Positions 1 through 8,383 of a stretch of DNA of 46,939 nt are shown piece by piece. The stretch lies in contig JAJCZP010000132.1 in the NCBI GenBank assembly GCA_029262315.1, positions 1 to 46,939 on the forward strand. The letters are read 5' to 3'. Position 1 is the first letter of the stretch. The number at the start of each line of letters is the position of its first letter. This stretch comes from Deltaproteobacteria bacterium. GTDB lineage: Bacteria > Desulfobacterota > Binatia > UTPRO1. Position numbers and translations under genes: made by a program. The notes below the pieces were generated by a model. That model saw only the letters and a program-made list of their open reading frames with translations, did no database searches and was not told the origin of the DNA.

Positions 1-60
1 GGGTGCCCCCCCCCCCCCCCGGGGGTCGCGGGGGTCGCCCGCGCGTTGGGGGGCGACGCC
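1..60. other. Low-complexity G/C homopolymer contig edge
   Basis: The first 60 bases are almost pure G and C, with a C run of about 16 bases followed by G-rich repeats. No coding signal is visible. It looks like a contig end with poor read support rather than a biological element. The far end of the window is similar. Confidence 0.6.
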
Positions 61-81
61 GAGACTCGTCGGCAGAACCCG

Positions 82-1059
82 TCACCGTCCGGTGTAACCA
101 TCGTTCGACTCGCTCCTGTCACATAACGCGAGGGCCTCGCCGATCGACAGCATGGGAATCGTCGCCTCGGGCAGGAGGCTGGTCGGAGAAAGATTGAATA
201 CGGAGAAGCCCTCCGACTCGCGCAGCCCTCCGGCCAACGCGAACGACGGCAGAATGTAGGGCTCCAAGTCGCGGCCCAGTCGAGTGGGCGCCGTTTTCGC
301 GCCACGTTCGTAGAATCGTCCCGCGTTCTCACCACCGCCGAGATCGACGCCGAGCAGGAAAACCCGGCGCGCGCCAAGCGCGTAGGCAACCTGTAACGCA
401 ATGAACGCGATCGTCTGGCCCGTGAAGACGCCCGTCTCCAGTCGCTTGCTGAAGCCGACGCGATGCGGATGGCGGCGCGCCCGACGATGCAGGCCCTGTC
501 GCCCCGGAACGATGACATCGTTGCGAGCACCGACCCACCGGTCGAAAGCCGCCGGGCTCAACCTCTCGACACCGTACGCGGAATTCATCTCCGTCCCGAG
601 GAAGATCCGATCGCGCGCCAGAAGTTCTGGCTGGCGGATGCATATCTCGTTCAAGACCCGGAAGGACAGAATGCAACTGGCCGAGGAGCGGAGGACGCGC
701 TCCACCAGCGCGAAGCGGTCGACGACGAACTTGCGATCGGCGATGACGTGGTAGTCGAATGCGAGACCATCCTCTTCCGCCTTGACGATGCTCCCGTTGA
801 CGCCGATGCAGGTTCGGTTCCTGAGCACCGAAAGGTCCTGGGATGACAGCGACGGCCCACTCGCCACGATGAAACAGCTCGATGAAGGCACTCGTTGCAG
901 CGCGCGCAGCGGCTCGGTCCGACCAAACTGTCTCCCTTCCCACAGGATCCGCCACGCATCGAGATTGTCCGGGTCTCTCGTCAACTGAAACCGCGAATCG
1001 ACCGATCGCATGTGCCTCCATCGATGCGGAAAGAACAGCTGCCGGAGGCGCGTGGCCAT
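82..1059 (-). CDS. DUF115 / MptE-like Rossmann-fold protein
   Basis: This 325-residue protein resembles the DUF115 family (6-hydroxymethylpterin diphosphokinase MptE-like; related to Maf-type proteins of surface-glycan loci). A Gly-Pro-Ser nucleotide-binding loop (FIVASGPSLS) is followed by CIGVNGS, a DYHVIADRKFV strand and, near the C-terminus, TGQTIAFIALQVAYALGARRVFLLGVDL, which is the family's second Gly/Asp region (motif at roughly residues 215-245). No signal peptide or membrane segment is seen. I chose the ATG at 1059 because the protein begins there with a short basic stretch. The frame stays open to 1227, but the extra residues look like nothing and have no ribosome site. It is divergent from the histidine kinase gene. 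Its substrate cannot be told from the sequence; a glycan or flagellin-modification role is only a family-based guess. Confidence 0.62.
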   Translation of the reverse strand: MATRLRQLFFPHRWRHMRSVDSRFQLTRDPDNLDAWRILWEGRQFGRTEPLRALQRVPSSSCFIVASGPSLSSQDLSVLRNRTCIGVNGSIVKAEEDGLAFDYHVIADRKFVVDRFALVERVLRSSASCILSFRVLNEICIRQPELLARDRIFLGTEMNSAYGVERLSPAAFDRWVGARNDVIVPGRQGLHRRARRHPHRVGFSKRLETGVFTGQTIAFIALQVAYALGARRVFLLGVDLGGGENAGRFYERGAKTAPTRLGRDLEPYILPSFALAGGLRESEGFSVFNLSPTSLLPEATIPMLSIGEALALCDRSESNDGYTGR

Positions 1060-1336
1060 GCTGGAATCTGTATCAACCTCGCCAACCGTTCGGAAAGTGC
1101 CGCCCGATCCGCGACGCGCAAGTAACGACTCCGCCAACGCCGTCCGCGATCCGACGCTGCGGAGCGCAATCTGCCCGTGGCACTTCGGTACCGCAGAGAC
1201 GTCAGATTGCCGCATGCCAAGCGTCATGCGGCCCAGACGCTCAGTGTACGGGGCACTCGCCGGGCGGAGCCGCGGGAACGATCCTTGCTAAATTCCAGGC
1301 AGCACGGGCCTTTCCCCGCCCGGCGCACGGCAACCG

Positions 1337-3097
1337 ATGAAGGTACAGTCAGAAAAGCCGAACCTGGCGCTGCGGGCGGAAGCCTTCCCCTTCCTACTGT
1401 CGCGGGTCCGCGCGCTGAGCGCCATTGCGACGGCGGGACTTCTGGCATCGCTTCTCGGAGACCGGCACCTACCGCCTGGCATCCAAGAGACTGTCGTGGC
1501 GGCCAAGGGAATCGCCCTCGCCTTCGCGATCGCCACCCTGGCGCTGTCCCCTCTCCTCCGTTCGCGATCGTGGCTCCTACTCGTCTCGGTGTGCATCGCC
1601 TCCGCGGCGCTACCGAGCGCGGCCATGACGGTCGGCGGCTTGGGGCATCAGGATCCGGTGCGCGCCGTCTTCGTGCTGACCTTCATCGCACTGGCCATCA
1701 CCGTGCTCTTCCCGTGGGGCATCGGCCCGCAGGCGATTCTGGCCTCGATCCTGGCCTCCTACACGATCACGATCGCCATCTTCGATCCCACCGGGGCCAT
1801 CCCGACCAACTCGCTGGTGGCTCTGATCTCCATGATCCTGTCGTCGATCTATGTCGCCTACGCCCTCGCCCGACAGCGCGCCGAGCTCTTCGAATCTCGC
1901 ACCGAGCTGGTCCGCGCGCGCGACGCGGCGGACGCCGCCGCCAACGCGAAGAGCGATTTCCTCGCCACGATGAGCCACGAGATCCGTACGCCGATGAACG
2001 GCATCTTCGGGATGATCGAGCTCGCGCTCGACACCGACGACGCTGCCGAGCGCCAAGACTTTCTCGGTCGTGCGCGCAGCTGCGCCGAGCGTCTGATGTC
2101 GATCATCAACGATATCCTGGACTTCTCCAAGATCGAAGCCGGGAAGCTCGACCTTGAACAGATCGAGTTCTCGATGCGAGACGTCGTCGAGGGCGTCCTC
2201 GATACGCTTGTCATCGAAGCGGCACGCAAGAGGATCGAGCTCGTCAACATCGTCGATGACGGCGTCCCGACGCGTCTGGTCGGCGATCCCGGTCGGCTGC
2301 AGCAAATCTTGATGAACCTCGCGGTGAACGCTCTCAAGTTCACTGACCACGGCGAGATCGCGCTCGACGCCAGAGCCGACTCGCCCGCGTCCGGACCAGG
2401 GCCGGTCACGATCACATGCTCGGTGCGGGACACGGGCATCGGTATTCCGGCCGAGCAGCAGGAACACATCTTCGAATCCTTTGCCCAGGCCGATAGCTCG
2501 ACCACCCGCTGCCACGGCGGCACCGGTCTCGGCCTCGCGATTTCACGACGACTCGTGACGGCGATGGGGGGCACGATCGGCGTCACGAGCAAACCGGGAT
2601 TCGGCAGTACGTTCTGGTTCACCGTTCCGTTCGAAGCGCTCTCAGGGGCACGTGCACCCGAACGCCTGACCGTGGCGGGCCTCCGCGTCCTCGTGGTCGA
2701 CGACAACGCGACGAATCGCATGATGCTGCTGAAGGCCCTGCAGCGCGAGGGGTGCCACGTCGGCCTCACCTCCGGAGGCCTCGAGGCCACTGACGTGTTG
2801 CTGCACGCCGCCCACAACTACGAGCCATTCGATCTCGTCCTGATGGATGTGCAGATGCCGGAACTCGACGGCTACGCAAGCGCCCGCCGCATCCGCAACG
2901 AACCAGCGATCCACGCCACGCCACTGATCGCGATGACCTCCATCAGCCGAACCATGCCGCGCGAGGCTCTCGATCTCGAGTTCGCGGCGATCCTACCCAA
3001 ACCCGTCAAGCACGGGCTGCTCCTGGATACGCTCCGCGCAGTGACCGCGTCGACGGTAGCCAGCACCGAGAACTTCGCCAGCGCCCCAGCGCCGTAG
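1337..3097 (+). CDS. Membrane hybrid sensor histidine kinase with receiver domain
   Basis: This is a 586-residue hybrid sensor kinase. About six hydrophobic segments fill residues 20-178 and form an unrecognised membrane sensor. A short linker helix leads to the HisKA domain with the phospho-acceptor His214 in SHEIRTP. The HATPase domain shows the N box (Asn331 in NALKF), the DTGIGIP G1 box (Asp365) and GGTGLGLA (394-401). The C-terminal receiver (about 449-570) has Asp455/Asp456, the phospho-acceptor Asp504 ([11 protein letters not shown]), Thr534 and Lys555, so it looks active. There is no HPt domain and no separate response regulator beside it, so the phosphate must go to a partner elsewhere. 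The signal is unknown. It stands alone, divergent from the DUF115 gene. Confidence 0.93.
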   Translation: MKVQSEKPNLALRAEAFPFLLSRVRALSAIATAGLLASLLGDRHLPPGIQETVVAAKGIALAFAIATLALSPLLRSRSWLLLVSVCIASAALPSAAMTVGGLGHQDPVRAVFVLTFIALAITVLFPWGIGPQAILASILASYTITIAIFDPTGAIPTNSLVALISMILSSIYVAYALARQRAELFESRTELVRARDAADAAANAKSDFLATMSHEIRTPMNGIFGMIELALDTDDAAERQDFLGRARSCAERLMSIINDILDFSKIEAGKLDLEQIEFSMRDVVEGVLDTLVIEAARKRIELVNIVDDGVPTRLVGDPGRLQQILMNLAVNALKFTDHGEIALDARADSPASGPGPVTITCSVRDTGIGIPAEQQEHIFESFAQADSSTTRCHGGTGLGLAISRRLVTAMGGTIGVTSKPGFGSTFWFTVPFEALSGARAPERLTVAGLRVLVVDDNATNRMMLLKALQREGCHVGLTSGGLEATDVLLHAAHNYEPFDLVLMDVQMPELDGYASARRIRNEPAIHATPLIAMTSISRTMPREALDLEFAAILPKPVKHGLLLDTLRAVTASTVASTENFASAPAP

Positions 3098-3244
3098 AGT
3101 CCTCGCAGGAGTGACCGCCCGGGGCGCGAGACACAGGACTCGCGCATTGCCGCGGCAGAGCGTAAGAGCAGTGTCGCATGGCAAACTGGGCCGATGCGAC
3201 ACGCGTGGCAGGTCGTTCGCGCCCCGCCCGTGAAAGAGGTGCTC

Positions 3245-4429
3245 ATGACCGTCCCTGCGTCCCCGATCTTCCAGCTCCGGAGCGGCGAAACCTGGCGGGA
3301 CCCCTTCCCCATGTATGCGGCACTCCGCGACAACGATCCGGTGCACTACGCCGCGTCGGGAGACTTCTACGTCCTGTCCCGGTTCGACGACGTCTGGGCG
3401 GCGGCGGGCGACAGCGCCACCTTCTCGTCGGCGCGCGGACTGACCGTCACCTACGGGGATGTCGACCGGATGGACATGGGCGACGCCATTCCCATGGTGT
3501 TTCTCGACCCACCCGCACACACGGAGTTTCGCCGATTGGTCACGCCTCGTCTGTCCCCACGGAAAGTCTCGACGATCGAGCCCGACATTCGCCGCTTCGT
3601 GGTCGAGCGCATCGAGAAGCTTCGGAGCACTGGTCAAGGTGACATCGTCGCCGAGCTGTTCAAGCCGCTGCCGAGCTTCGTCGTCGCGCACTATCTCGGC
3701 GTTCCTGCCGACGACCGCTCGCTCTTCGACCGCTGGACCGAAGCGATCGTCCAGGGCGCCGCTGGCGGCGACCCCACGGAAGCCGCCGAGCCCTTCAGTG
3801 ACCTACTCGGCTACTTCGCCACCCTCGCGGAACGCCGCCGCACGGAGGCGGGTGACGACATCATTTCTGATCTCGTAGCGCTCGGCGAGGACAACGTCTC
3901 CATCGCCCGCATTCTCGGCTTCGCGTTCACCATGGTGACCGGTGGCAACGACACCATCACAGGCATGCTCTCGGGCTCGGCCTGCCTGCTGACCGAGCAT
4001 CGCGATCAGCGAACGACCTTGCGCGAGCATCCCGATCTGATTCCTGGTGCGGTCGAGGAGATGCTGCGCCTGACGTCTCCCGTCCAGAACCTGGCACGCA
4101 CCGCGACCAGAGACGTCGAGATCCGCGGCGTGAAGATCCCCGCGGGCAAGAAACTCCTGCTCTGTTACGCGGCCGCGAACCGGGACCACGATGAATTCGG
4201 GCCGACGGCCGACACCCTCGACATCGAGCGACGCATCAATAAGATTCTGACCTTCAGCTACGGCACCCACTACTGCGTTGGCGCGGCGGCGGCCCGACTG
4301 CAAGCGCGCATCGTGCTCGAGGAGATGCTCACCCGCTGCCCCGACTTCGCCGTCGACATCGAGCACGGCCGCTACGCCGCAGGGAACTACGTGCGGCGCC
4401 ACGATTCGCTGCCCTGGGTCGCCGGCTGA
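3245..4429 (+). CDS. Cytochrome P450
   Basis: A soluble bacterial P450 of 394 residues, the usual length for the class. The heme-binding loop reads FSYGTHYCVGAA with the thiolate ligand at Cys344. The I-helix oxygen-activation motif is GGNDTITG, and an ExxR motif (EEMLR) lies between them. The start at 3245 is supported by a good ribosome site (AAAGAGG) six bases upstream; the frame extends 17 codons further up without one. No ferredoxin or ferredoxin reductase gene is adjacent, so electrons must come from partners elsewhere. The sequence style (N-terminal WRDPFPMYAALRDNDPVHY) resembles P450s that oxidise terpenes, sterols or other hydrophobic compounds, but the substrate is not determinable. 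The next gene downstream is a flavin-dependent oxygenase, 196 bases away. Confidence 0.95.
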   Translation: MTVPASPIFQLRSGETWRDPFPMYAALRDNDPVHYAASGDFYVLSRFDDVWAAAGDSATFSSARGLTVTYGDVDRMDMGDAIPMVFLDPPAHTEFRRLVTPRLSPRKVSTIEPDIRRFVVERIEKLRSTGQGDIVAELFKPLPSFVVAHYLGVPADDRSLFDRWTEAIVQGAAGGDPTEAAEPFSDLLGYFATLAERRRTEAGDDIISDLVALGEDNVSIARILGFAFTMVTGGNDTITGMLSGSACLLTEHRDQRTTLREHPDLIPGAVEEMLRLTSPVQNLARTATRDVEIRGVKIPAGKKLLLCYAAANRDHDEFGPTADTLDIERRINKILTFSYGTHYCVGAAAARLQARIVLEEMLTRCPDFAVDIEHGRYAAGNYVRRHDSLPWVAG

Positions 4430-4625
4430 ACCGCGAGCTTCCCGGTACGGACGCCTTTCCCCGGACACACGGGCCGAGCGCGCGACTGCCTGACGCATCG
4501 CGTCCGGATACCGTGGCACCACTGCGTCCCCTGCGAGCCGGCCTATCCCTCGAGTGAAGACCACGCCATCGTCCGCGTAACAAACCGCTGGTCAGAGGTA
4601 TGTCCGGATAGTAGACAGGGACGCC

Positions 4626-5615
4626 ATGAAGACACGTATTACCGAGATGCTTGGTATCGAGCACCCCATCATCCAGGGGGGCATGCACTACGTAGGATTC
4701 GCCGAGCTGGCGGCGGCCGTCGCAAACGCGGGGGGCCTCGGCATCATCACCGGCCTCACGCAGAAGACAGCGAAGGATCTCACGAACGAGATCGCGCGCT
4801 GCCGCGACATGACGGACAAGCCGTTCGGCGTGAACCTCACCTTCCTCCCGGTGATGAAAGACCCCGACTATCCTGGATACGTGAAAGCCATCATCGATGG
4901 TGGCGTGAAGGTCGTCGAAACCGCTGGGAACAACCCCCAGCAGTGGCTCCCCATCCTGAAGGACAATGGCATCAAGGTCATCCACAAATGCACATCGGTC
5001 CGCCATGCGCTGAAGGCGCAGAAGATCGGCTGCGATGCGGTCTCGGTGGATGGCTTCGAGTGCGGCGGACACCCGGGGGAGGACGACATCCCGAACATGA
5101 TCCTGCTCCCACGCGCGGCCGATGAGCTCGAGATCCCGTTCGTGGCTTCGGGAGGTATGGCCGACGCGCGATCACTCGTGGCGTCCCTCGCCATGGGCGC
5201 CGATGGAATGAACATGGGCACCCGCTTCATCGCAACGAAGGAAGCGCCGGTACACGACAACGTCAAACAGGCCATCCTCGCCGCCAGCGAGCTCGACACG
5301 CGTCTCATCATGCGTCCATTGCGCAATACCGAGCGTGTGCTCTCAAATTCGGCAGTCGAGCGGCTCCTGGAGAAGGAGCAGCAGCTCGGAGCGGACATTC
5401 AGATCACCGACATCCTCGACGAAGTGGCCGGCGTCTATCCCCGCATCATGTCCGAGGGCGATATGGACGCGGGCGCCTGGTCATGCGGAATGGTGGCCGG
5501 ACTCATTCATGACATTCCGACGTGTCGCGAACTCATCGAGCGTATCATGCGCGACGCGGAGCAGCTGATCCGACAGCGTTTAGACGGCTTTCTCGATACC
5601 AGGGAGGCATCATGA
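4626..5615 (+). CDS. Nitronate monooxygenase (2-nitropropane dioxygenase family)
   Basis: A 329-residue FMN-binding TIM-barrel protein of the nitronate monooxygenase family, which oxidises alkyl nitronates; some members instead act as enoyl reductases. Visible landmarks are the N-terminal PIIQGGM, the AAVANAGGLGIITG loop, the GFECGGHPG segment holding the conserved active-site His, and the phosphate-binding VASGGMADARSL and ALAMGADGMNMGTRF. An AGGGA ribosome site precedes the ATG. Its TGA stop overlaps the ATG of the hydrolase gene (ATGA), so the two are translationally coupled. It may act on a compound related to the neighbouring P450 or hydrolase, but nothing in the sequence proves it. Confidence 0.92.
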   Translation: MKTRITEMLGIEHPIIQGGMHYVGFAELAAAVANAGGLGIITGLTQKTAKDLTNEIARCRDMTDKPFGVNLTFLPVMKDPDYPGYVKAIIDGGVKVVETAGNNPQQWLPILKDNGIKVIHKCTSVRHALKAQKIGCDAVSVDGFECGGHPGEDDIPNMILLPRAADELEIPFVASGGMADARSLVASLAMGADGMNMGTRFIATKEAPVHDNVKQAILAASELDTRLIMRPLRNTERVLSNSAVERLLEKEQQLGADIQITDILDEVAGVYPRIMSEGDMDAGAWSCGMVAGLIHDIPTCRELIERIMRDAEQLIRQRLDGFLDTREAS

Positions 5616-7375
5616 CACCACGCCGGGACACGCACACGCAACTTCGCTCCTCTGCATTCGGGCTGCTGCTCCTCTTCGCGGTCGTGAGCATCATGCCCTA
5701 CCTCGTCAGCCCGGCGCTCGGCCAGGGTCTCCCCGCCGAACTGATCGACAAGGACACGCTCAAGTGCCTGAAACTCGCAGGCAAGATCGGGGAGACCTGC
5801 CTCAAAAAGAACACCAAGGCTTTGACCGACCTGGTGGCACCCGATCCGATCAGCGTCGCTTTGCCCGGATTCGGCGACAAAGAGACCCTGAAACTGCTGA
5901 CGAAGTGCACCGACGCGCAGGCGGAGGCGCTCGGATTTCGCAGTCGCATAGATCTCATCGATCGAGTCGAGAGTGGCTGTGAGCTCTTCGCCTTCGACCT
6001 GAACGCGCTCGTGTACTCGGTCGATCAGGTAGGCCTCACGCCCGACCAGGAAAAGTGCCGTCTCAAGACGTACAAGCAGCTCACCAAGGTACAGAAGAAC
6101 ACCACCAAGCTCTGGGGAAAGAAGTGCACGCTAACCGACTACAAACCCGGCAAAGTGTGCGACCGCATCAAGCGCGATGAGAAGATCACGAAAGCGGAAT
6201 CGAAGCTCCGCGCCAACACCGAAAAATTCTGTGGGCCCGATTTCGACGTCCTGGGAACGTTCGCCGGCATCACGTTGCAGGATCGTATCGCCACCTTCGC
6301 CGAGATCGTGGTCACGCGCGGGCGCCACTGGGCCGAGCGCATCTATCCCCCGAACAACGCGGGACCGACATCGAAGTTCGGAGCGTTCAACGTCGGCCTG
6401 ACCACGCTCGCGCTCGAAGACGCCTCGCGGTTGAACGTCCCGGGCACCGGCCCGCGCCCGGTGACGACGGAAGTGTACTACCCGGCCACCGACGCGGCGA
6501 TCGCAGGTGTGCCCCGCGACGTCGCGCAACTGCTCGGGCTGAATCTCTTTCAGATCCCCGCCTACCGCGATGTCGACGTGGCGCCCGGCTCGCATCCCCT
6601 CATTGTCTTCTCGCACGGCAACCAGGGCACGCGCATCCAGTCGTTCTTCTTCGGCGCGCAGCTGGCGAGCCAGGGGTTCATCGTCGTGAGCCCGGACCAC
6701 CACGGCAATACGTTCACCGACACCGCGCTCGACCTCGCAACATTCAGCAATCGCCCGCTGGACGTGAGCTTCCTGATCGACGAGTTCACTACGCTGAACG
6801 CGACGCCAGGAAACGCGTTCGAGAACACTCTCGATCTGAGCAAGGTCGGCGTGAGCGGCCACTCGCTCGGCGGCTACACCACCCTCGCGGTCGCCGGTGG
6901 CACCTTCGCGCTCGGAAACTTCCAGGACGTACGGGTCAAAGCGATCTTCCCGCAGGCACCGGCAACCGCCCTCGCGTTCGATGCGTCGTTCTTTCCAACG
7001 ATCACGATCCCGACGCTCATCGTCGGCGGCACGATCGACGAGACGACCCCGTTCGTCAGCGATCAGCAGTTCGCGTTCGACAACCTGCCCGCGGGCGCTT
7101 CGGTCGTCGGCTTGGCCGAACTCGTCAACGCCGGGCACTTCACGTTCTCGAGCTTCTGCGAGATCGATCCGGTATTGCTCGCCTTCCTTGGGGGCTTCGA
7201 GGAAGCCTGCGAGCCGCGCCACCTGCCCTGGCGACACGCCCAGGATCTCACCATGTATCTGGCGCACAACTTCTTCGACGCAACCCTGAACGGCAATCCC
7301 GCCGCGCTGGCGCGACTCGATCCCGTGATCGTTGCTGGGTTCGACGCCGAGGATCTGCTCTACCAGAGCAAATGA
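5612..7375 (+). CDS. Secreted alpha/beta hydrolase with N-terminal Cys-rich helical module
   Basis: A 587-residue exported hydrolase. The start at 5612 has a strong GGGAGG site and overlaps the previous stop (ATGA). A signal peptide (about residues 1-38, hydrophobic core around 16-30, ending ALGQ) is followed by a Cys/Lys-rich helical region (about 40-210) with spaced Cys such as LKCLKL, ETCLKK, EKCRLK, GKKC, KVCDRI and KFCGP. The C-terminal half is an alpha/beta hydrolase related to platelet-activating-factor acetylhydrolase and dienelactone hydrolase families: oxyanion region VFSHGNQG, nucleophile Ser418 in GHSLGG, Asp476 in GGTIDETTP and His509 in NAGHF. It is likely an esterase or lipase outside the cytoplasm. 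The N-terminal module resembles the C-terminal domain of the large secreted protein at 33480-36833. Confidence 0.88.
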   Translation: MTPRRDTHTQLRSSAFGLLLLFAVVSIMPYLVSPALGQGLPAELIDKDTLKCLKLAGKIGETCLKKNTKALTDLVAPDPISVALPGFGDKETLKLLTKCTDAQAEALGFRSRIDLIDRVESGCELFAFDLNALVYSVDQVGLTPDQEKCRLKTYKQLTKVQKNTTKLWGKKCTLTDYKPGKVCDRIKRDEKITKAESKLRANTEKFCGPDFDVLGTFAGITLQDRIATFAEIVVTRGRHWAERIYPPNNAGPTSKFGAFNVGLTTLALEDASRLNVPGTGPRPVTTEVYYPATDAAIAGVPRDVAQLLGLNLFQIPAYRDVDVAPGSHPLIVFSHGNQGTRIQSFFFGAQLASQGFIVVSPDHHGNTFTDTALDLATFSNRPLDVSFLIDEFTTLNATPGNAFENTLDLSKVGVSGHSLGGYTTLAVAGGTFALGNFQDVRVKAIFPQAPATALAFDASFFPTITIPTLIVGGTIDETTPFVSDQQFAFDNLPAGASVVGLAELVNAGHFTFSSFCEIDPVLLAFLGGFEEACEPRHLPWRHAQDLTMYLAHNFFDATLNGNPAALARLDPVIVAGFDAEDLLYQSK

Positions 7376-7415
7376 ACACGCGCGCGTGGGCCGCGGTCAG
7401 GCGTACGTAGCGCGT

Positions 7416-8063
7416 TCAGGCGGGACACGGCAGCACGATCGGCACCTCGGGGAGCGTGACCGTGGAACGATCGCTATGGGTCTTCACCGCGTCGTCGATC
7501 GACCCGTCGTTGTTCGCGTCGATCGAACAAGTACGTGAGGCATCCGTATCAATGAGCGTCGTGATCGTCCGCACGCGAGCCCTGCCCCCGGGCTCGATCC
7601 CCGGAATGTTCCCCGCGAAGCTCGCGACGTAGGACAGACTGACCCTGCCTTCGGGCAGGTTTTTGATCGACGCGAACGGAATCGGATTGCCGTCCTCATC
7701 GACGAAGTCGAGGCTGCCGGGAAGGACGCTGTCGGCGTAGAGGCGGTCACATGTCTCGACGACGTCGTCACCCGCTTCGTTCAACACCCGACGCGCCACG
7801 GGGGTGAACCTGCCACCGACCTTCGCCTCGAGCTCGACCACCAGACTCGCGAGCTCTGGCGTCGCACGGCCATTGCTGAGAACGATCGTTCCCGAAACGG
7901 TCACGATATCTGGCAACGGGATGCTGCCATCCTCGCAAGGACAACCGCACTCGTAGATCCAGATCTCGGGACGCACCTGCAGCGACGAACAGGCAACGGC
8001 CGCGGCCGCCTGAAGTAAGGTCCCAAAGAGCATAGCGGTCGCGATAAGGGTTGCAGGTCGCAT
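7416..8063 (-). CDS. Secreted protein of unknown function with a Ca-loop-like motif
   Basis: I do not recognise this 215-residue protein. It begins with a clear signal peptide (MRPATLIATAMLFGTLLQ, then Ala-rich). The peptidase site lies near AVAC, so it could be a lipoprotein, but the position three residues before the Cys is Ala and that box is weak. Cysteines are grouped early (ECGCPCED) and late (TCSID, LPCPA), suggesting disulfides in the periplasm or outside. DANNDGSIDD near residue 185 matches an EF-hand or dockerin-type calcium loop. The middle (VSGTIVLSNG...) looks like beta-sandwich material. It faces the hydrolase gene tail to tail with a 40-base gap and lies downstream of another secreted-protein gene on the same strand. 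Confidence 0.7.
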   Translation of the reverse strand: MRPATLIATAMLFGTLLQAAAAVACSSLQVRPEIWIYECGCPCEDGSIPLPDIVTVSGTIVLSNGRATPELASLVVELEAKVGGRFTPVARRVLNEAGDDVVETCDRLYADSVLPGSLDFVDEDGNPIPFASIKNLPEGRVSLSYVASFAGNIPGIEPGGRARVRTITTLIDTDASRTCSIDANNDGSIDDAVKTHSDRSTVTLPEVPIVLPCPA

Positions 8064-8383
8064 GAGACGGTCTGCGAAACGGAGCAGAGCCTCACCAGCA
8101 GCAACAGCGATGCCAGATCACGCATGGTACGGCTCGGCAGGCATCCGACACCTAAGGCTTTGATTTGAGGACGGGGTCGATGCGGGAACGATGCTCCGAC
8201 GCCGCGCGTATGACCGCGCGCGCGCACGCGGGGTCGCACGATCGCGCAACACCGCACTGCGAGGGCGCGTGAACCACGCCGCGAACACAGCGGCCGCGAC
8301 ACAGCAGACGCCGAGGCCGATGATCTAGTGCGGGCTGGAAGGGTCCGGCCCCGCGTATCTCGGGCGCGACGACCCGGGCCGTG
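8064..8383. other. Intergenic region between two secreted-protein genes
   Basis: This 320-base gap separates two minus-strand genes. I see no RNA gene, no convincing hairpin terminator and no clear promoter. Short open frames cross it on both strands, but none has a credible start or protein-like composition. Confidence 0.5.
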
